DNA from: Amycolatopsis sacchari
GTDB lineage: Bacteria > Actinomycetota > Actinomycetes > Mycobacteriales > Pseudonocardiaceae
DNA: 64,000 nt
Direction: 5' to 3'
Assembly (NCBI RefSeq): GCF_900114035.1
Contig: NZ_FORP01000023.1
Span: 1 to 64,000, forward strand
Each line of letters begins with the position of its first letter. Position 1 is the first letter of the stretch. The translations under genes were made by a program, and so were the position numbers. This document shows, one piece after another, positions 8,264 through 17,114 of this stretch. The notes beneath the pieces are model-generated. The model saw nothing but the letters and a program-made list of their open reading frames with translations, ran no database searches and was not told where the DNA came from.

Positions 8264-8938
8264 TCACTCCTCGCCGAAGTTGTGCTCCACCAGGTCCCGC
8301 ACGGTCCGCAGCGCCTCGGCCGCCTGTGCGCCCCGCGCCCGCACCTCGATCCGGTCGCCCTTGCGCGCGCCGAGCGACATCAGCGCCAGCACGCTGTGCG
8401 CGTCGGCTTCCTGCTCGCCGAGCACGACGCTGACGTCCGCCTCGATGCCCGCCAGGCTGCGCGCCAGCACGGCCGCGGGCCGCGCGTGCAGGCCGACCTC
8501 GTTGTGCAGCACCAGTTCCACGCGGTCGGCGCCGGCACCAGCCGTCGCCTGCGGGGCGTCCGGCGCGCCGGCGGCCGCCGCGGCGGACAGCACGTCCGCC
8601 CGGCTCGCCCCGCCCTGCGCCGCGACCGCGGCGGCGACGGTGCCCTCGACGAAGGGTGCGTCGACGACCACGGCGGCCTCCGGGTCGGCCAGCGACTCGA
8701 CCGCCAGCTCGGCGGTCATCTGCGCGCTGCCCAGGTCGTAGAGCAGCACGACCCCGGCACCGCCGTCGGCGCGCTGCACCGCCGCGACCACCTTGTCGTA
8801 GTCCGTGCCGATGCCACCGCCCTCGAGGCCGCCGGCGGGTTCGATCGACACGTCGGGCGCCATCTGCCCGGCGACCTCGGCCAGCCCTTCCGCGAGCTTC
8901 GCGCTGTGGGACACCAGCACCAGTCCGACGCGGCTCAC
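8264..8938 (-). CDS. dhaM: PTS-dependent dihydroxyacetone kinase phosphoryl donor DhaM, fused to HPr
   Basis: DhaM passes phosphate from the PTS to the ADP held by DhaL. Residues 1-115 are the EIIA-Man-like domain with the phospho-histidine His11 in LVSHSAKLAEG. An Ala-rich linker (118-137) leads to an HPr domain whose active histidine is His151 in GLHARPA. The fusion lets the protein carry two PTS steps, so it needs only enzyme I from elsewhere; no ptsI is in this window. Start GTG overlaps the dhaL stop by 4 nt (GTGA), so it is translationally coupled. Confidence 0.93.
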   Translation of the reverse strand: MSRVGLVLVSHSAKLAEGLAEVAGQMAPDVSIEPAGGLEGGGIGTDYDKVVAAVQRADGGAGVVLLYDLGSAQMTAELAVESLADPEAAVVVDAPFVEGTVAAAVAAQGGASRADVLSAAAAAGAPDAPQATAGAGADRVELVLHNEVGLHARPAAVLARSLAGIEADVSVVLGEQEADAHSVLALMSLGARKGDRIEVRARGAQAAEALRTVRDLVEHNFGEE

Positions 8939-9567
8939 CGGGCCGCCTCCGCGAGCGCGCGGAGCAGCAACGCCGAGGAGCGCGCGCCCGGGTCCAGGTG
9001 ACCCGCGCTGCGCTCCCCCAGGTACGACGCGCGCCCCTTGCGCGCCACCAGGTCCACAGTGGACTCCGCACCCTTGGCCGCCGCGTCCGCGGCCGCGGTG
9101 AGCACGGCCGCGACGTCGGCCCCTTCCACGCCGGCGGCCTCCTCGGCGGCAGCGGCGGCGGGCAGCAGCGCGTCCACCATCGTCTTGTCGCCCTCGACGG
9201 CCTTTCCTCGCGCCTGCACGCCTTCCACAGCGGCACGCAGCGCTTCCGCGACCGCTGCGGCGTCCAGTTCGGACACCGCGCCGACCTTGGTCGCGGCCCG
9301 CAGGAATGCGGTTCCGTACAACGGCCCGGCGGCACCGCCCACCTTCGAAATCAGCGTGGTCGCGGCGAGTTTGAGCACCGCGCCCGGGGTGTCCGGCACC
9401 GCCGGGTCCAGTGCGGACACGATGGCCGCCAAACCGCGGTTGAGGTTCTCGCCATGGTCGGCGTCGCCGATGGCCCTGTCGAGTTCGATCAGTTCCACGC
9501 GGTGCTCGGCGATGGCGCTCGCGGCGGCGCGCAGCGCATCCGCGACCCCGTTCGCGGTGCAACTCAT
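8935..9567 (-). CDS. dhaL: Dihydroxyacetone kinase ADP-binding subunit DhaL
   Basis: DhaL is the nucleotide subunit of the PTS-type dihydroxyacetone kinase, 210 residues, as in other bacteria. GDADHGENLNRG at residues 34-45 supplies the magnesium and ADP ligands; GGAAGPLYGTAF and GDKTMVDALLP are the other family blocks. It keeps ADP bound and is rephosphorylated by DhaM while handing phosphate to the substrate on DhaK. The ATG start lies one base after the dhaK stop codon. Confidence 0.95.
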   Translation of the reverse strand: MSCTANGVADALRAAASAIAEHRVELIELDRAIGDADHGENLNRGLAAIVSALDPAVPDTPGAVLKLAATTLISKVGGAAGPLYGTAFLRAATKVGAVSELDAAAVAEALRAAVEGVQARGKAVEGDKTMVDALLPAAAAAEEAAGVEGADVAAVLTAAADAAAKGAESTVDLVARKGRASYLGERSAGHLDPGARSSALLLRALAEAAR

Positions 9568-9568
9568 G

Positions 9569-10570
9569 TCAGGCCCTCCAACGCAGTGCGGCGGTTTCGA
9601 CGGGAGCATCCCACAGCTCCGCCAGTTCATCGTCCAGTTTGAGCAGTGTCAGGCTGATGCCCTGCATCTCCAGGCTCGTGATGTACGGGCCGACGAGCCG
9701 CCGCGCCACGGTGATCCCGCGCTCGGCCAGCAGCCGTTCCGCGATGCCGTGCGCGAGGTACAGCTCCAGCTGCGGCGTCCCGCCCATCGAGTTCGTGAAC
9801 AGCAGCACCCGGTCCCCACTGGTGAACGGCAGGTCCTCCACGACGGCGTCGACCATCCTGGCCACCAGCGCGTCGGCCGGTTCGAGCTTGATCCGTTCGC
9901 GGCCGGGCTCGCCGTGGATGCCGATGCCGAACTCGATCTCGTCGTCGGCCAGCTCGAAGCTCGGCTCTCCCGCGTGCGGGACGGTGGGTGCGGTGAGCGC
10001 GACGCCGATCGAGCGAACCTGCCCGATCACCTTGCGCGCCAACGCTTCCACGGCGTCCAGCGAGTCCCCTCTCGCGGCCGCGGCACCCGTGATCTTCTCC
10101 AGCAGCACCGTGCCACCGACGCCGCGCCGCCCCGCGGTGAACGTCGAATCCGCCACGGCCACGTCGTCGTCGATCACGACGCTGCGCACGTCCAGCCCCT
10201 CGGCGGCGGCCAGCTCGCCGGCGGTCTCGAAGTTGAGCACGTCGCCGGTGTAGTTCTTGACGATCAGCAGGGCGCCGGCCTCGCCGGTGGTCGCGGTGAC
10301 GGCGGCCTGCACGGCGTCCGGCGTCGGCGAGGTGAACACCGCACCCGGCACGGCGGCGTCGAGCATCCCCGGCCCGACGAACCCGGCGTGCAGCGGCTCG
10401 TGCCCGGAGCCACCGCCCGAGATGATCGCGACCTTGCCCGCCACGGGGGCGTCGGCTCGGACCACCACGTCCGGTTCGTACTGCACGCGCACGAGGTCCG
10501 CGTGCGCCGCGGCGAACCCGCGCAGGGATTCGGTGACCACGTCCGCCGGATCGTTGATGATCTTTTTCAT
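9569..10570 (-). CDS. dhaK: Dihydroxyacetone kinase substrate-binding subunit DhaK
   Basis: DhaK binds dihydroxyacetone covalently through a histidine hemiaminal. The 333-residue protein has GGGSGHEPLHAGFVG (52-66), the KNYTGD loop (105-110) and the substrate histidine His219 in GIGIHGEPG. It is the first gene of dhaKLM and feeds dihydroxyacetone from glycerol oxidation into glycolysis as dihydroxyacetone phosphate. No glycerol dehydrogenase or DhaR/DhaS regulator is adjacent. The 60-bp upstream gap has a GGAG-CCCTCC hairpin that may end the preceding lipoprotein transcript region. Confidence 0.97.
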   Translation of the reverse strand: MKKIINDPADVVTESLRGFAAAHADLVRVQYEPDVVVRADAPVAGKVAIISGGGSGHEPLHAGFVGPGMLDAAVPGAVFTSPTPDAVQAAVTATTGEAGALLIVKNYTGDVLNFETAGELAAAEGLDVRSVVIDDDVAVADSTFTAGRRGVGGTVLLEKITGAAAARGDSLDAVEALARKVIGQVRSIGVALTAPTVPHAGEPSFELADDEIEFGIGIHGEPGRERIKLEPADALVARMVDAVVEDLPFTSGDRVLLFTNSMGGTPQLELYLAHGIAERLLAERGITVARRLVGPYITSLEMQGISLTLLKLDDELAELWDAPVETAALRWRA

Positions 10571-10630
10571 GCCCGCCTCCGTTGGCTCTCGATCTCCCGC
10601 CCCCTGTCTACCTCCCGGAGGGCTCCGGCG

Positions 10631-11611
10631 CTACGCGCGCGGGAGTTTCGCCAGCAGGGCCTTCACGACGGTGAGCGCCTTGCCGCAGGCGTCGTCGTTC
10701 GCGGCGTCGTCGTGGAAGTTGTTGTACTCGAAGGACACGACCTCGCCCTCGCCGTCGGCGGTGGGGCGGTGCAGCCAGTCGATCGAGCAGGTCTTGCCCG
10801 AACCGCTGCGGAGTTCCTGGACGCCGGTGAGCCCGCCGCCGAGGTCCACCTGGGTCTCGCCCTCGCCCACGGTCGGCACGCGCTTCTCGTCGTAGTCGAG
10901 GTAGCCGGTCGCCGCGCCGCCGTTCCAGGAACAGCCGTGCATGCCGTAGGGCGTGGGATCGGACCCGCGGCCGAGGACGTTCGTGATGGTCGTTTCGTCG
11001 AGGATCGTGCAGAAGTCGACGTCGATCAGCGAACCGGCGGGTTTCGACAGCTTCGCCGGGGAGCTGTGCAGGCGCCGCACCACGTTCCGCAGGGCGAGCT
11101 GCCCCGCGCCGCACGGGTCGCCACCCTGGTAGGAGACGTCGAGGTTGACGCCGTAGCCGGGGCTGCGCGAGGTCACGGCCGTGACGGAACACGACTTGCC
11201 GTCCGGACCGCGGACCAGCAGCGGCAGCCCCTCGACGGTCCCGGTCGCCGCCCCGGGGTTGATGGTGATGTCGTCCAGCTTCAGGTTCAGCCTGACGTTC
11301 TTGCCCCCGACGTCGGTCAGCTCGACGGCGCACTCCCCGAGCGAGGAGGAGTCCGGCGCGTCGCCGCGCGGAGTGCCGACGTCGGCGAGGGTGGAGCTGT
11401 CGAGCAGCGCACATGGGTCGACGGTGCGCAGCGCCGCGAGCGATACGGCGGGGTCGGCGACCGGGCTGTCGGGCGCGGCCGAGGCGGTGACGGTGGTGCG
11501 CGGGAAGTTCTGCTTGCTCAGGTCCGGACCTCCGCACGCGGTGGTCAGCAGCGCCCCCAGCAGGACGGGGACGAAAAGACGGGGCCGGGCGGAACGGGCA
11601 GGCAGACGCAC
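10631..11611 (-). CDS. DUF3558-type lipoprotein with two tandem domains
   Basis: A secreted lipoprotein of 326 residues. A short signal peptide ends in the lipobox LLTTAC, so it is anchored in the membrane outer face. Two copies of a DUF3558-like domain follow: the first starts VDPCALLDSSTLADVG and ends with a CAVEL strand, the second starts VDFCTILDETTITNVLG with the matching HGCSWNG. Single-domain members are about 180 residues, so this one is a duplication. Their role is unknown; several are encoded beside Actinobacteria secretion or antibiotic genes. The GTG start is placed at the signal peptide. Confidence 0.82.
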   Translation of the reverse strand: MRLPARSARPRLFVPVLLGALLTTACGGPDLSKQNFPRTTVTASAAPDSPVADPAVSLAALRTVDPCALLDSSTLADVGTPRGDAPDSSSLGECAVELTDVGGKNVRLNLKLDDITINPGAATGTVEGLPLLVRGPDGKSCSVTAVTSRSPGYGVNLDVSYQGGDPCGAGQLALRNVVRRLHSSPAKLSKPAGSLIDVDFCTILDETTITNVLGRGSDPTPYGMHGCSWNGGAATGYLDYDEKRVPTVGEGETQVDLGGGLTGVQELRSGSGKTCSIDWLHRPTADGEGEVVSFEYNNFHDDAANDDACGKALTVVKALLAKLPRA

Positions 11612-11657
11612 GCCTGCACCGTAACCGCCCGGCCCCGCCGGGTCGCACCGAACCGCG

Positions 11658-11921
11658 TCATTCGCCCGCGGGCGGCTCCTCGGGCACGCGCAGCGGCCGC
11701 ACCAGCGCCCACAGCACGAACAGCGCCGTGAAGACCAGCATGCCGATGCCGCCCCACAGGTTGATGTTGATGCCACCGGACTTCGCGATGTCCGCGTCGT
11801 CGGTGAACCCGATGCCCATGATCGTCAGCACGATGCCGTACACGCCGGTCAGCAGGGCGATGACCAGCCGGATGTCGAACGCGCCCGCCCGGCGCGTCCG
11901 GTTCGGAGTGGGGGTTGCCAT
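11658..11921 (-). CDS. Small two-TM protein next to the sodium:solute symporter
   Basis: An 87-residue membrane protein with two helices (about residues 18-37 and 55-76) and short charged ends. It starts 13 bp after the symporter stop, so it is in the same transcript. Small two-helix partners are often encoded with SSS-family transporters in actinobacteria; a role in assembly or stability is inferred from this, not seen. No enzymatic motif is present. Confidence 0.8.
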   Translation of the reverse strand: MATPTPNRTRRAGAFDIRLVIALLTGVYGIVLTIMGIGFTDDADIAKSGGININLWGGIGMLVFTALFVLWALVRPLRVPEEPPAGE

Positions 11922-11934
11922 GGCTGTCGTCCTC

Positions 11935-13635
11935 CTAGAACGCGATGTTCAGCACGATGGTGATGACGGCGGCGATACCGGCCAGCAGCACCGGCTTGCG
12001 GTACCAGCCCGCGTCCTCGCCCGTGGTCTCGTGCTTGAGCGTGTCGCGCGGCGTCAGCGAGTACACCAGGCCGACCAGCTCCTCCTCGGGCTTGGGCTTG
12101 GTGACCATGGTGACCCCGACGCTGACGACGATGTCGACCACGAAGGCCGCGATCGCCGCGACGAAGCTCGTGCCCTGGCCGGGCAGGTCGAGCACACCCA
12201 TCTCGCTCAGCACGAAGATCACGATCGCGGCGAGCGTGCCGAACACCAGACCGGACCAGCCCGCGGCCTTCGTCATGCGCTTCCAGAACATCCCGAGGAT
12301 GAACGTGGCGAACAGCGGCGCGTTGAAGAAGGAGAACAGCGTCTGCAGGTAGTCCATCAGGTTCGAGTAGGTCGAAGCGATGGCGGCGGTGCCGATCGCC
12401 AGGAGCGTGGCGATCACGGTGACGACGCGGCCCGTCGTGAGGTAGTACGCGTCGGGCCGGTTCTTCTTGATGTAGGTCTGGAAGATGTCGTAGGTGAACA
12501 CCGTGTTGAACGAGCTGAGGTTCGCCGCCATCCCGGCCATGAACGAGGCCAGCAGACCGGCGATCGCGACACCGAGGATGCCGTTCGGCAGCACGTCCCG
12601 CATGAGCAGGAGCAGCGCGTCGTTGAACTTCGCGCCGCTGGGCGCGGCCTTGCCGTCGAGCAGGGCCTGCTTGTTGTCGCCCATGAGCTCGGTGACGGTG
12701 ACCGCGGCGATCATGCCGGGGATGATCACGATGAACGGGATGAACATCTTCGGGAACGCGCCGATGATCGGTGTGCGGCGCGCGGCCGACATGCTCTTCG
12801 ACGCCATCGCGCGCTGGACCTCGACGAAGTTCGTGGTCCAGTAACCGAACGAGAGCACGAAGCCGAGACCGAACACCAGGCCGAGCACCGACAGGAAGTT
12901 GCTGCCGAAACCGGTCAGCTGGTTACCGGGCCAGGAGTGCAGCTGCGGCGTGCCGCCGGGGCCCGCGCCGACCTTGTCCATCAGGCCGCTCCAGCCGCCG
13001 ACCTTGTACAGGCCGACGATCGTGAGCGGGATCAGGGCGGCGAGGATGACGAAGAACTGCAGCACCTCGTTGTAGATGGCGGCCGAGAGACCACCCAGCG
13101 CGGTGTAGACCAGCACGATCAGCGCGGCGACGATGATCGAGACCCAGATGCTCCAGCCGAGCAGCAGGTTCACGACGCTCGCCAGCAGGTACAGGTTCGC
13201 ACCCGCGATGAGGATCTGGGCCAGCGCGAAGCTCGCGCCGTTGACCCAGTGCGCGGCCGGACCGAAGCGGCGGAGCATGAACTCCGGGACGCTGCGGACC
13301 TTGGAGCCGTAGTAGAAGGGCATCATCACGACGCCGAGGAACAGCATCGCCGGGATGGCGCCGATCCAGAAGTAGTGCGCGGTCGGCAGACCGTACTGGG
13401 CGCCGTTCGCCGACATGCCCATGACCTCGATGGCGCCGAGGTTCGCGGAGATGAAGGCGAGACCGGTGACCCAGGCCGGCAGGGAACGCCCGGAGAGGAA
13501 GAAGTCGAGGCTGGTCGAAACCTGCCTCCGGGCCAGGTAGCCGATGCCGAGCACCAGCACGAAGTAGAACGCGAGCAACACGTAGTCGATCGCGCTCGCA
13601 TCAAGTCGCAGGTTCGCTGCGGCTAGGACATGCAC
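11935..13635 (-). CDS. Sodium:solute symporter (SSS family)
   Basis: A 566-residue transporter with about 14 membrane helices, expected to bring in a small organic solute with sodium. Family marks are LGIGYLARRQVSTSLDFFLSGRSL near the N-terminus, GANLYLLASVVNLLLGW, YTALGGLSAAIYNEVLQFFVI, and GLLASFMAGMAANLSSFNTVFTYDIF near the sodium site. Similar proteins are annotated as glucose or carboxylate symporters; the substrate cannot be told here. The GTG start giving MHVLAAANL is supported by GGAGG 7-11 nt upstream, in preference to two earlier in-frame starts. Confidence 0.92.
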   Translation of the reverse strand: MHVLAAANLRLDASAIDYVLLAFYFVLVLGIGYLARRQVSTSLDFFLSGRSLPAWVTGLAFISANLGAIEVMGMSANGAQYGLPTAHYFWIGAIPAMLFLGVVMMPFYYGSKVRSVPEFMLRRFGPAAHWVNGASFALAQILIAGANLYLLASVVNLLLGWSIWVSIIVAALIVLVYTALGGLSAAIYNEVLQFFVILAALIPLTIVGLYKVGGWSGLMDKVGAGPGGTPQLHSWPGNQLTGFGSNFLSVLGLVFGLGFVLSFGYWTTNFVEVQRAMASKSMSAARRTPIIGAFPKMFIPFIVIIPGMIAAVTVTELMGDNKQALLDGKAAPSGAKFNDALLLLMRDVLPNGILGVAIAGLLASFMAGMAANLSSFNTVFTYDIFQTYIKKNRPDAYYLTTGRVVTVIATLLAIGTAAIASTYSNLMDYLQTLFSFFNAPLFATFILGMFWKRMTKAAGWSGLVFGTLAAIVIFVLSEMGVLDLPGQGTSFVAAIAAFVVDIVVSVGVTMVTKPKPEEELVGLVYSLTPRDTLKHETTGEDAGWYRKPVLLAGIAAVITIVLNIAF

Positions 13636-13853
13636 CGGTGCACCTCCACGAGTCAACACCATTCAACAAGAAACACCAGGATCAAGCTGACGAGCGCACA
13701 TTACTACCTGGGCTTCCGACATGTGAACTTCGCCGGTGCGCGTTGACCATGTTGAGACCGACGCTGTGAGCAGCCAACCGCGTCGAGTGAGGATCGGCAA
13801 CTCGAGAGCGCCGCGCGAGTACGATCAGGGGCCTTCCGGCAAGGAGGTGTCCC

Positions 13854-14036
13854 GTGGACGGCGCCGAGAAGTTCACCGAGGAAGAGCTGGCGTTTCTCCG
13901 TTACGCGCGCTTCGGAGAGCTACCGCCCCGGCCGCGTCGGGAGGACCTCGTGGAGACGCAGGAGACGGAGCAGCCGTGGCTGCCCACCCGGCCGCGTTTC
14001 GACCCCGGGCCGGAAATCCCTACGCAGTGGTGCTGA
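13854..14036 (+). CDS. Small conserved-looking protein, 60 aa
   Basis: A 60-residue hydrophilic protein, acidic at the N-terminus (AEKFTEEELAFLRYARFGELP) and ending in a Pro-rich tail with a C-terminal Cys. A strong AAGGAGG lies 7 nt before the GTG start, and the codon positions show normal GC3 use, which supports a real gene. I recognise no function. The last 17 bp overlap the convergent acyltransferase gene. Confidence 0.7.
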   Translation: MDGAEKFTEEELAFLRYARFGELPPRPRREDLVETQETEQPWLPTRPRFDPGPEIPTQWC

Positions 14037-15153
14037 GGGCGTTGCGCTTGCGGCTCATGAAGGGGCGCTCGAACCAGCGGTAGCTGACCGCGGCGAGTCC
14101 CAGGCTGACGAGGACGACGGCCACGGCCAGCCCGGCCAGGAGCACCATGCTGGGCTCCCCCGGCAGCAGGCGCTTGCCCAGTTCGAGCACGGGGCGGTGT
14201 CCGACGTAGACGCCGTAGGAGATCAGCCCGACCCACGCCAGCGGCCGCCACGACAACGGCCGCGACCCGCCCAGCGCGACGAGCACGATCGCGCCGGTGA
14301 GCGCGGCGATCAGCGAATACCCCCAGATCCAGGCCAGCTGCCGCGGGAACGCGATCGGGAAATGCAGGTTGCCCGTGATCGGACCCTCGCGGCGCAACAC
14401 CCCGACCAGCTCCACCACGCAGATGACGGCCGTGAGCCCGGCGACCACCCACACGACCCGGGCCGGGCGCGGCAGGCGCGCCCGCACCTCGGGCAACGCG
14501 GTCAACGCCCCGATCGCGAACGCGTCCAGGTAGGTCGTGGGCAGCTCGTAGGTGGCGATCACCCGCTGATCCGGGCCGAACCCGACCATCGCCAGCCACA
14601 CCAGCACCCGCACCACCGGCCCACCCACGGCGAGCGCGACGAGCACGCGGGTGAACCAGCGCCGCGGCAGCAGCAACGCCAGCGCCGCCCACACCAGGTA
14701 CAGCTGCACCTCCACCCCCAGCGACCACAAGTGGTCGTAGAGGTTGTTGTCGACATACCCGGCCGTGACCGGGCGGAAGTCGTAGGTCCAGGTCCACAGG
14801 AACGGCAGGTCCCCCGCCAGGTTCTTCGGCCCGTGCTTCACCACCGCGAGCACCGTCAGCGCCACACACGCCAGCAGGTACAAAGGGGCCAACCGCAGCG
14901 CGCGATTGCGCAGGAAATTCCCGAGGTCGGTGCTTCTGTTCCCGGTGCGGCGCTCCAGCAGGATGCGCGTGATGAAATGCCCGCTCAGCACGAAGAACAC
15001 CGGAACCCCGAGCCAGCCGAACGGCAGCACCCCGGTGTGGAACGCCACCACCGCCAGCACCGCGAGCCCGCGAAGTCCGTCCAGCGCAAGGGAATGCCCG
15101 GCCCGCCGCGTCGGGCGAGCCACCGACGACGACAACCCCCAGGAGATCGTCAT
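14020..15153 (-). CDS. Acyltransferase 3 family membrane protein (OafA/YrhL type)
   Basis: A 377-residue integral membrane acyltransferase that would acylate a sugar or other hydroxyl on the envelope or a secondary metabolite. The N-terminal LDGLRGLAVLAVVAFHTG carries the family's RGLA and catalytic His; FFVLSGHFITRIL, LRLAPLYLL and DHLWSLGVEVQLYL are the further signature blocks. About ten membrane helices are visible and there is no SGNH domain at the C-terminus. The ATG start fits the family. Its substrate is unknown, and no polysaccharide genes are next to it. Confidence 0.92.
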   Translation of the reverse strand: MTISWGLSSSVARPTRRAGHSLALDGLRGLAVLAVVAFHTGVLPFGWLGVPVFFVLSGHFITRILLERRTGNRSTDLGNFLRNRALRLAPLYLLACVALTVLAVVKHGPKNLAGDLPFLWTWTYDFRPVTAGYVDNNLYDHLWSLGVEVQLYLVWAALALLLPRRWFTRVLVALAVGGPVVRVLVWLAMVGFGPDQRVIATYELPTTYLDAFAIGALTALPEVRARLPRPARVVWVVAGLTAVICVVELVGVLRREGPITGNLHFPIAFPRQLAWIWGYSLIAALTGAIVLVALGGSRPLSWRPLAWVGLISYGVYVGHRPVLELGKRLLPGEPSMVLLAGLAVAVVLVSLGLAAVSYRWFERPFMSRKRNALSTTA

Positions 15154-15505
15154 GCCTGCTGATCGATCCCCGGGCGCGCGGTGTTACGAGGTTTTTCCGC
15201 AGATCCGAATTGTCCTGTTATCGGTTTTGGTCGAATGGCGGTGGGGGGTAGGCCGTTTGGCGTAATCGCCGGTTGAGGGGGAAGGGGCTTGAAACGCCGC
15301 AACAACTCGCGATCGAAATACCTCGTCATCGCGGCCAGGACGATCCCGGTTCAGCGTCCCGGTGAAGCTCATGCCTGAATGCCACCTCGGCAGCGCTGTG
15401 GCCAGACCGGCAATCCCCGGGCGTTCTTGTGGAGGAACGAAAGGCGATGACCGACAACGGGCAGCGGGGCGGCAAGTGGTACTTCGTGACGATCCCGCGC
15501 CGTTC
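15154..15505. other. Intergenic region without a supported gene
   Basis: These 352 bp separate two minus-strand genes. A good ribosome binding site (GTGGAGGAACG) precedes an ATG at 15447 on the plus strand, opening a frame that runs 149 codons, almost all of it antisense to the next gene and with no family features. Another short minus frame (15184-15372) has no features either. An AT-richer stretch around 15190-15240 may hold the acyltransferase promoter. Confidence 0.4.
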
Positions 15506-16291
15506 TCAGGGCTGGCCGCTGCCGGCCGCCGAGCGCAGTTCCTCGATGAATTCCACGACCGCCCTCGCGTTCATCAGCCGGAGCCTGATCGGCGGACCGT
15601 TCGTCACCTTGATCTCCAGTTCGCCGTGGCTCGGTGCCTTCACCGACCGCACCTGCGACCACGGGAACTCCCCGCCCTCGCCGTACCGCGGGTTGTGGAC
15701 CAGCCCGGCGGGCGTCACGACGAGACCGCCCTCGTCGAACTGGACGCTCCCCTCCGTACGCAGCGCCTCTTCGAGATCGACCTGGATGGCGGGGATGATC
15801 CGGTCGTCGATCTCCTCGAACAGCCGCGCCATCCGCCGCACGTGCTGCAGGTCGATCGGGGCGCCCGGGACCCAGATCGTGCCCCGCTCGTAGGTGCGGG
15901 TGGTCCTGGTCTGCCCGGCCCCCAGCCGCTCGTCCCGGTAGCTCTCCGGGACGTACTCGGTGGCGCGGACGTCGTCCCAGTGGACGATGCGCCCCGGCCC
16001 GGCCTCGTCAGCGAGGAGCAGGCCCTCCTCGTACACCAGCACGGCCTGCAGGCCCTGGACCGGCACCAGGCGCCCGTACGCGATCCCGGCCGCGATCGCC
16101 ACGACGACGGCCACCGCCAGCGGCCACCACGTGCCGACGCCCACCCCGACGGCCATGCCGATGGCCAGCGCCGCACCGCCGAGCCACGCCTGCATCGCCA
16201 GCGGCACCGGCCGGTACCGCCGGTGCACCGCGAGCCTTTTCCCCAGTCCGGCCTTCGTGGCCGCCGCCTCGTAGTCGTCCGGTCTGCTCAT
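15506..16291 (-). CDS. Membrane protein with N-terminal hairpin of two TM helices and a PH-like cytoplasmic domain
   Basis: A 261-residue protein I do not recognise by name. Two adjacent helices lie at about residues 33-70 (LAMQAWLGGAALAIGMAVGV and PLAVAVVVAIAAGIAYG). The rest is soluble, with two strand-rich repeats, each of the form VLVYEEGLLL...VHWDDVRATEYV and VVTPAGLVHNP...FPWSQVRSVKA, which look like PH/bPH-type modules. The ATG start giving MSRPDD has GGGGAG 7 nt upstream. Function unknown; the neighbour on the same strand is nucS with 125 bp between. Confidence 0.72.
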   Translation of the reverse strand: MSRPDDYEAAATKAGLGKRLAVHRRYRPVPLAMQAWLGGAALAIGMAVGVGVGTWWPLAVAVVVAIAAGIAYGRLVPVQGLQAVLVYEEGLLLADEAGPGRIVHWDDVRATEYVPESYRDERLGAGQTRTTRTYERGTIWVPGAPIDLQHVRRMARLFEEIDDRIIPAIQVDLEEALRTEGSVQFDEGGLVVTPAGLVHNPRYGEGGEFPWSQVRSVKAPSHGELEIKVTNGPPIRLRLMNARAVVEFIEELRSAAGSGQP

Positions 16292-16416
16292 GCCCAACTC
16301 CCCAAGTCGCACAAACGATCATGACCCTAACCGATCTTGAGGAGGTCAGCGCCGAAGCGACCGGAAACAATTCGGACGCGATCGATCGCGCGGGCCCGAA
16401 GGCGGCAATTCTGCCG

Positions 16417-17076
16417 TCAGAAAAGCCGGAACTCGTCGCTTTCCGTGCCGCGGAGCTTGTCGTAGTCCAGGGTCAGGCAGCGGATGCCCCGGTCCTCCGC
16501 GAGGGTGCGCGCCTGCGGCTTGATCAGCTGCGCCGCGAACACGCCCTGCACGGGCGCCAGCAGCGGGTCCCGGTTGAGCAGTTCCAGGTACCGCGTCAGC
16601 TGCTCCACCCCGTCGATCTCACCGCGGCGCTTGATCTCCACCGCGACCGTGCTGCCCGAGGCGTCACGGCAGAGGATGTCGACCGGGCCGATCGCCGTGG
16701 GGTACTCGCGGCGGATGAGCGAGTAGCCCTCCCCCAGCGTGGTGATGTGCTCGGCCAGCAGCTCCTGCAGGTGCGCCTCCACGCCGTCCTTCACCAGACC
16801 GGGCTCGGCGCCGAGGTCCTGCTTCAGCTCGTGCAGGCGCTCCTCGATCGTGATCACGAGCTTCTCGCCCGCCTTGTTCTGCACCGTCCAGATGTCGCCG
16901 TCCTCGATGAGCCAGCACGGCGGGCTCATCCAGTTCAGCGGCTTGTAGGCCCGGTCGTCCGAGTGGATGGAAACCGAGCCGTCGGCCTTGATGAGCAGCA
17001 GCCGGGTGGCCATCGGCAGGTGGGCGGTCAGGCGGCCGGCGTAGTCGACCTGGCAACGAGCGATGACGAGGCGCAC
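16417..17076 (-). CDS. nucS: Mismatch-specific endonuclease NucS (EndoMS)
   Basis: NucS cuts both strands at G-T, G-G and T-T mismatches and is the core of non-canonical mismatch repair in actinobacteria, which lack MutS/MutL. The 219-residue protein has the N-terminal DNA-binding domain ([28 protein letters not shown]) and a RecB-like nuclease domain with Asp133 (GPVDILCRD), Glu147 and Lys149 (VEIKRRG). The C-terminus ends DEFRLF, resembling the beta-clamp-binding tail. Full length and no missing active-site residue. M. tuberculosis has it near the same atp/murA block. Confidence 0.97.
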   Translation of the reverse strand: MRLVIARCQVDYAGRLTAHLPMATRLLLIKADGSVSIHSDDRAYKPLNWMSPPCWLIEDGDIWTVQNKAGEKLVITIEERLHELKQDLGAEPGLVKDGVEAHLQELLAEHITTLGEGYSLIRREYPTAIGPVDILCRDASGSTVAVEIKRRGEIDGVEQLTRYLELLNRDPLLAPVQGVFAAQLIKPQARTLAEDRGIRCLTLDYDKLRGTESDEFRLF

Positions 17077-17114
17077 CCGAGGAGGGTAGAAGACGCCTTG
17101 GGCACACTGTTCGG

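Noticed and set aside
15255-15290. Possible fourth copy of the dispersed repeat (GGTTGAGGGGGAAGGGGCTTG)
   Set aside because: Only about 18 bp are similar and the GCGGAGCGTC part is missing; could be chance in GC-rich DNA.
15447-15893. Plus-strand ORF starting MTDNGQRGGKWYF with a good ribosome site
   Set aside because: After about 20 codons it is wholly antisense to a better-supported membrane protein gene and has no family features; kept only as a note on the intergenic region.
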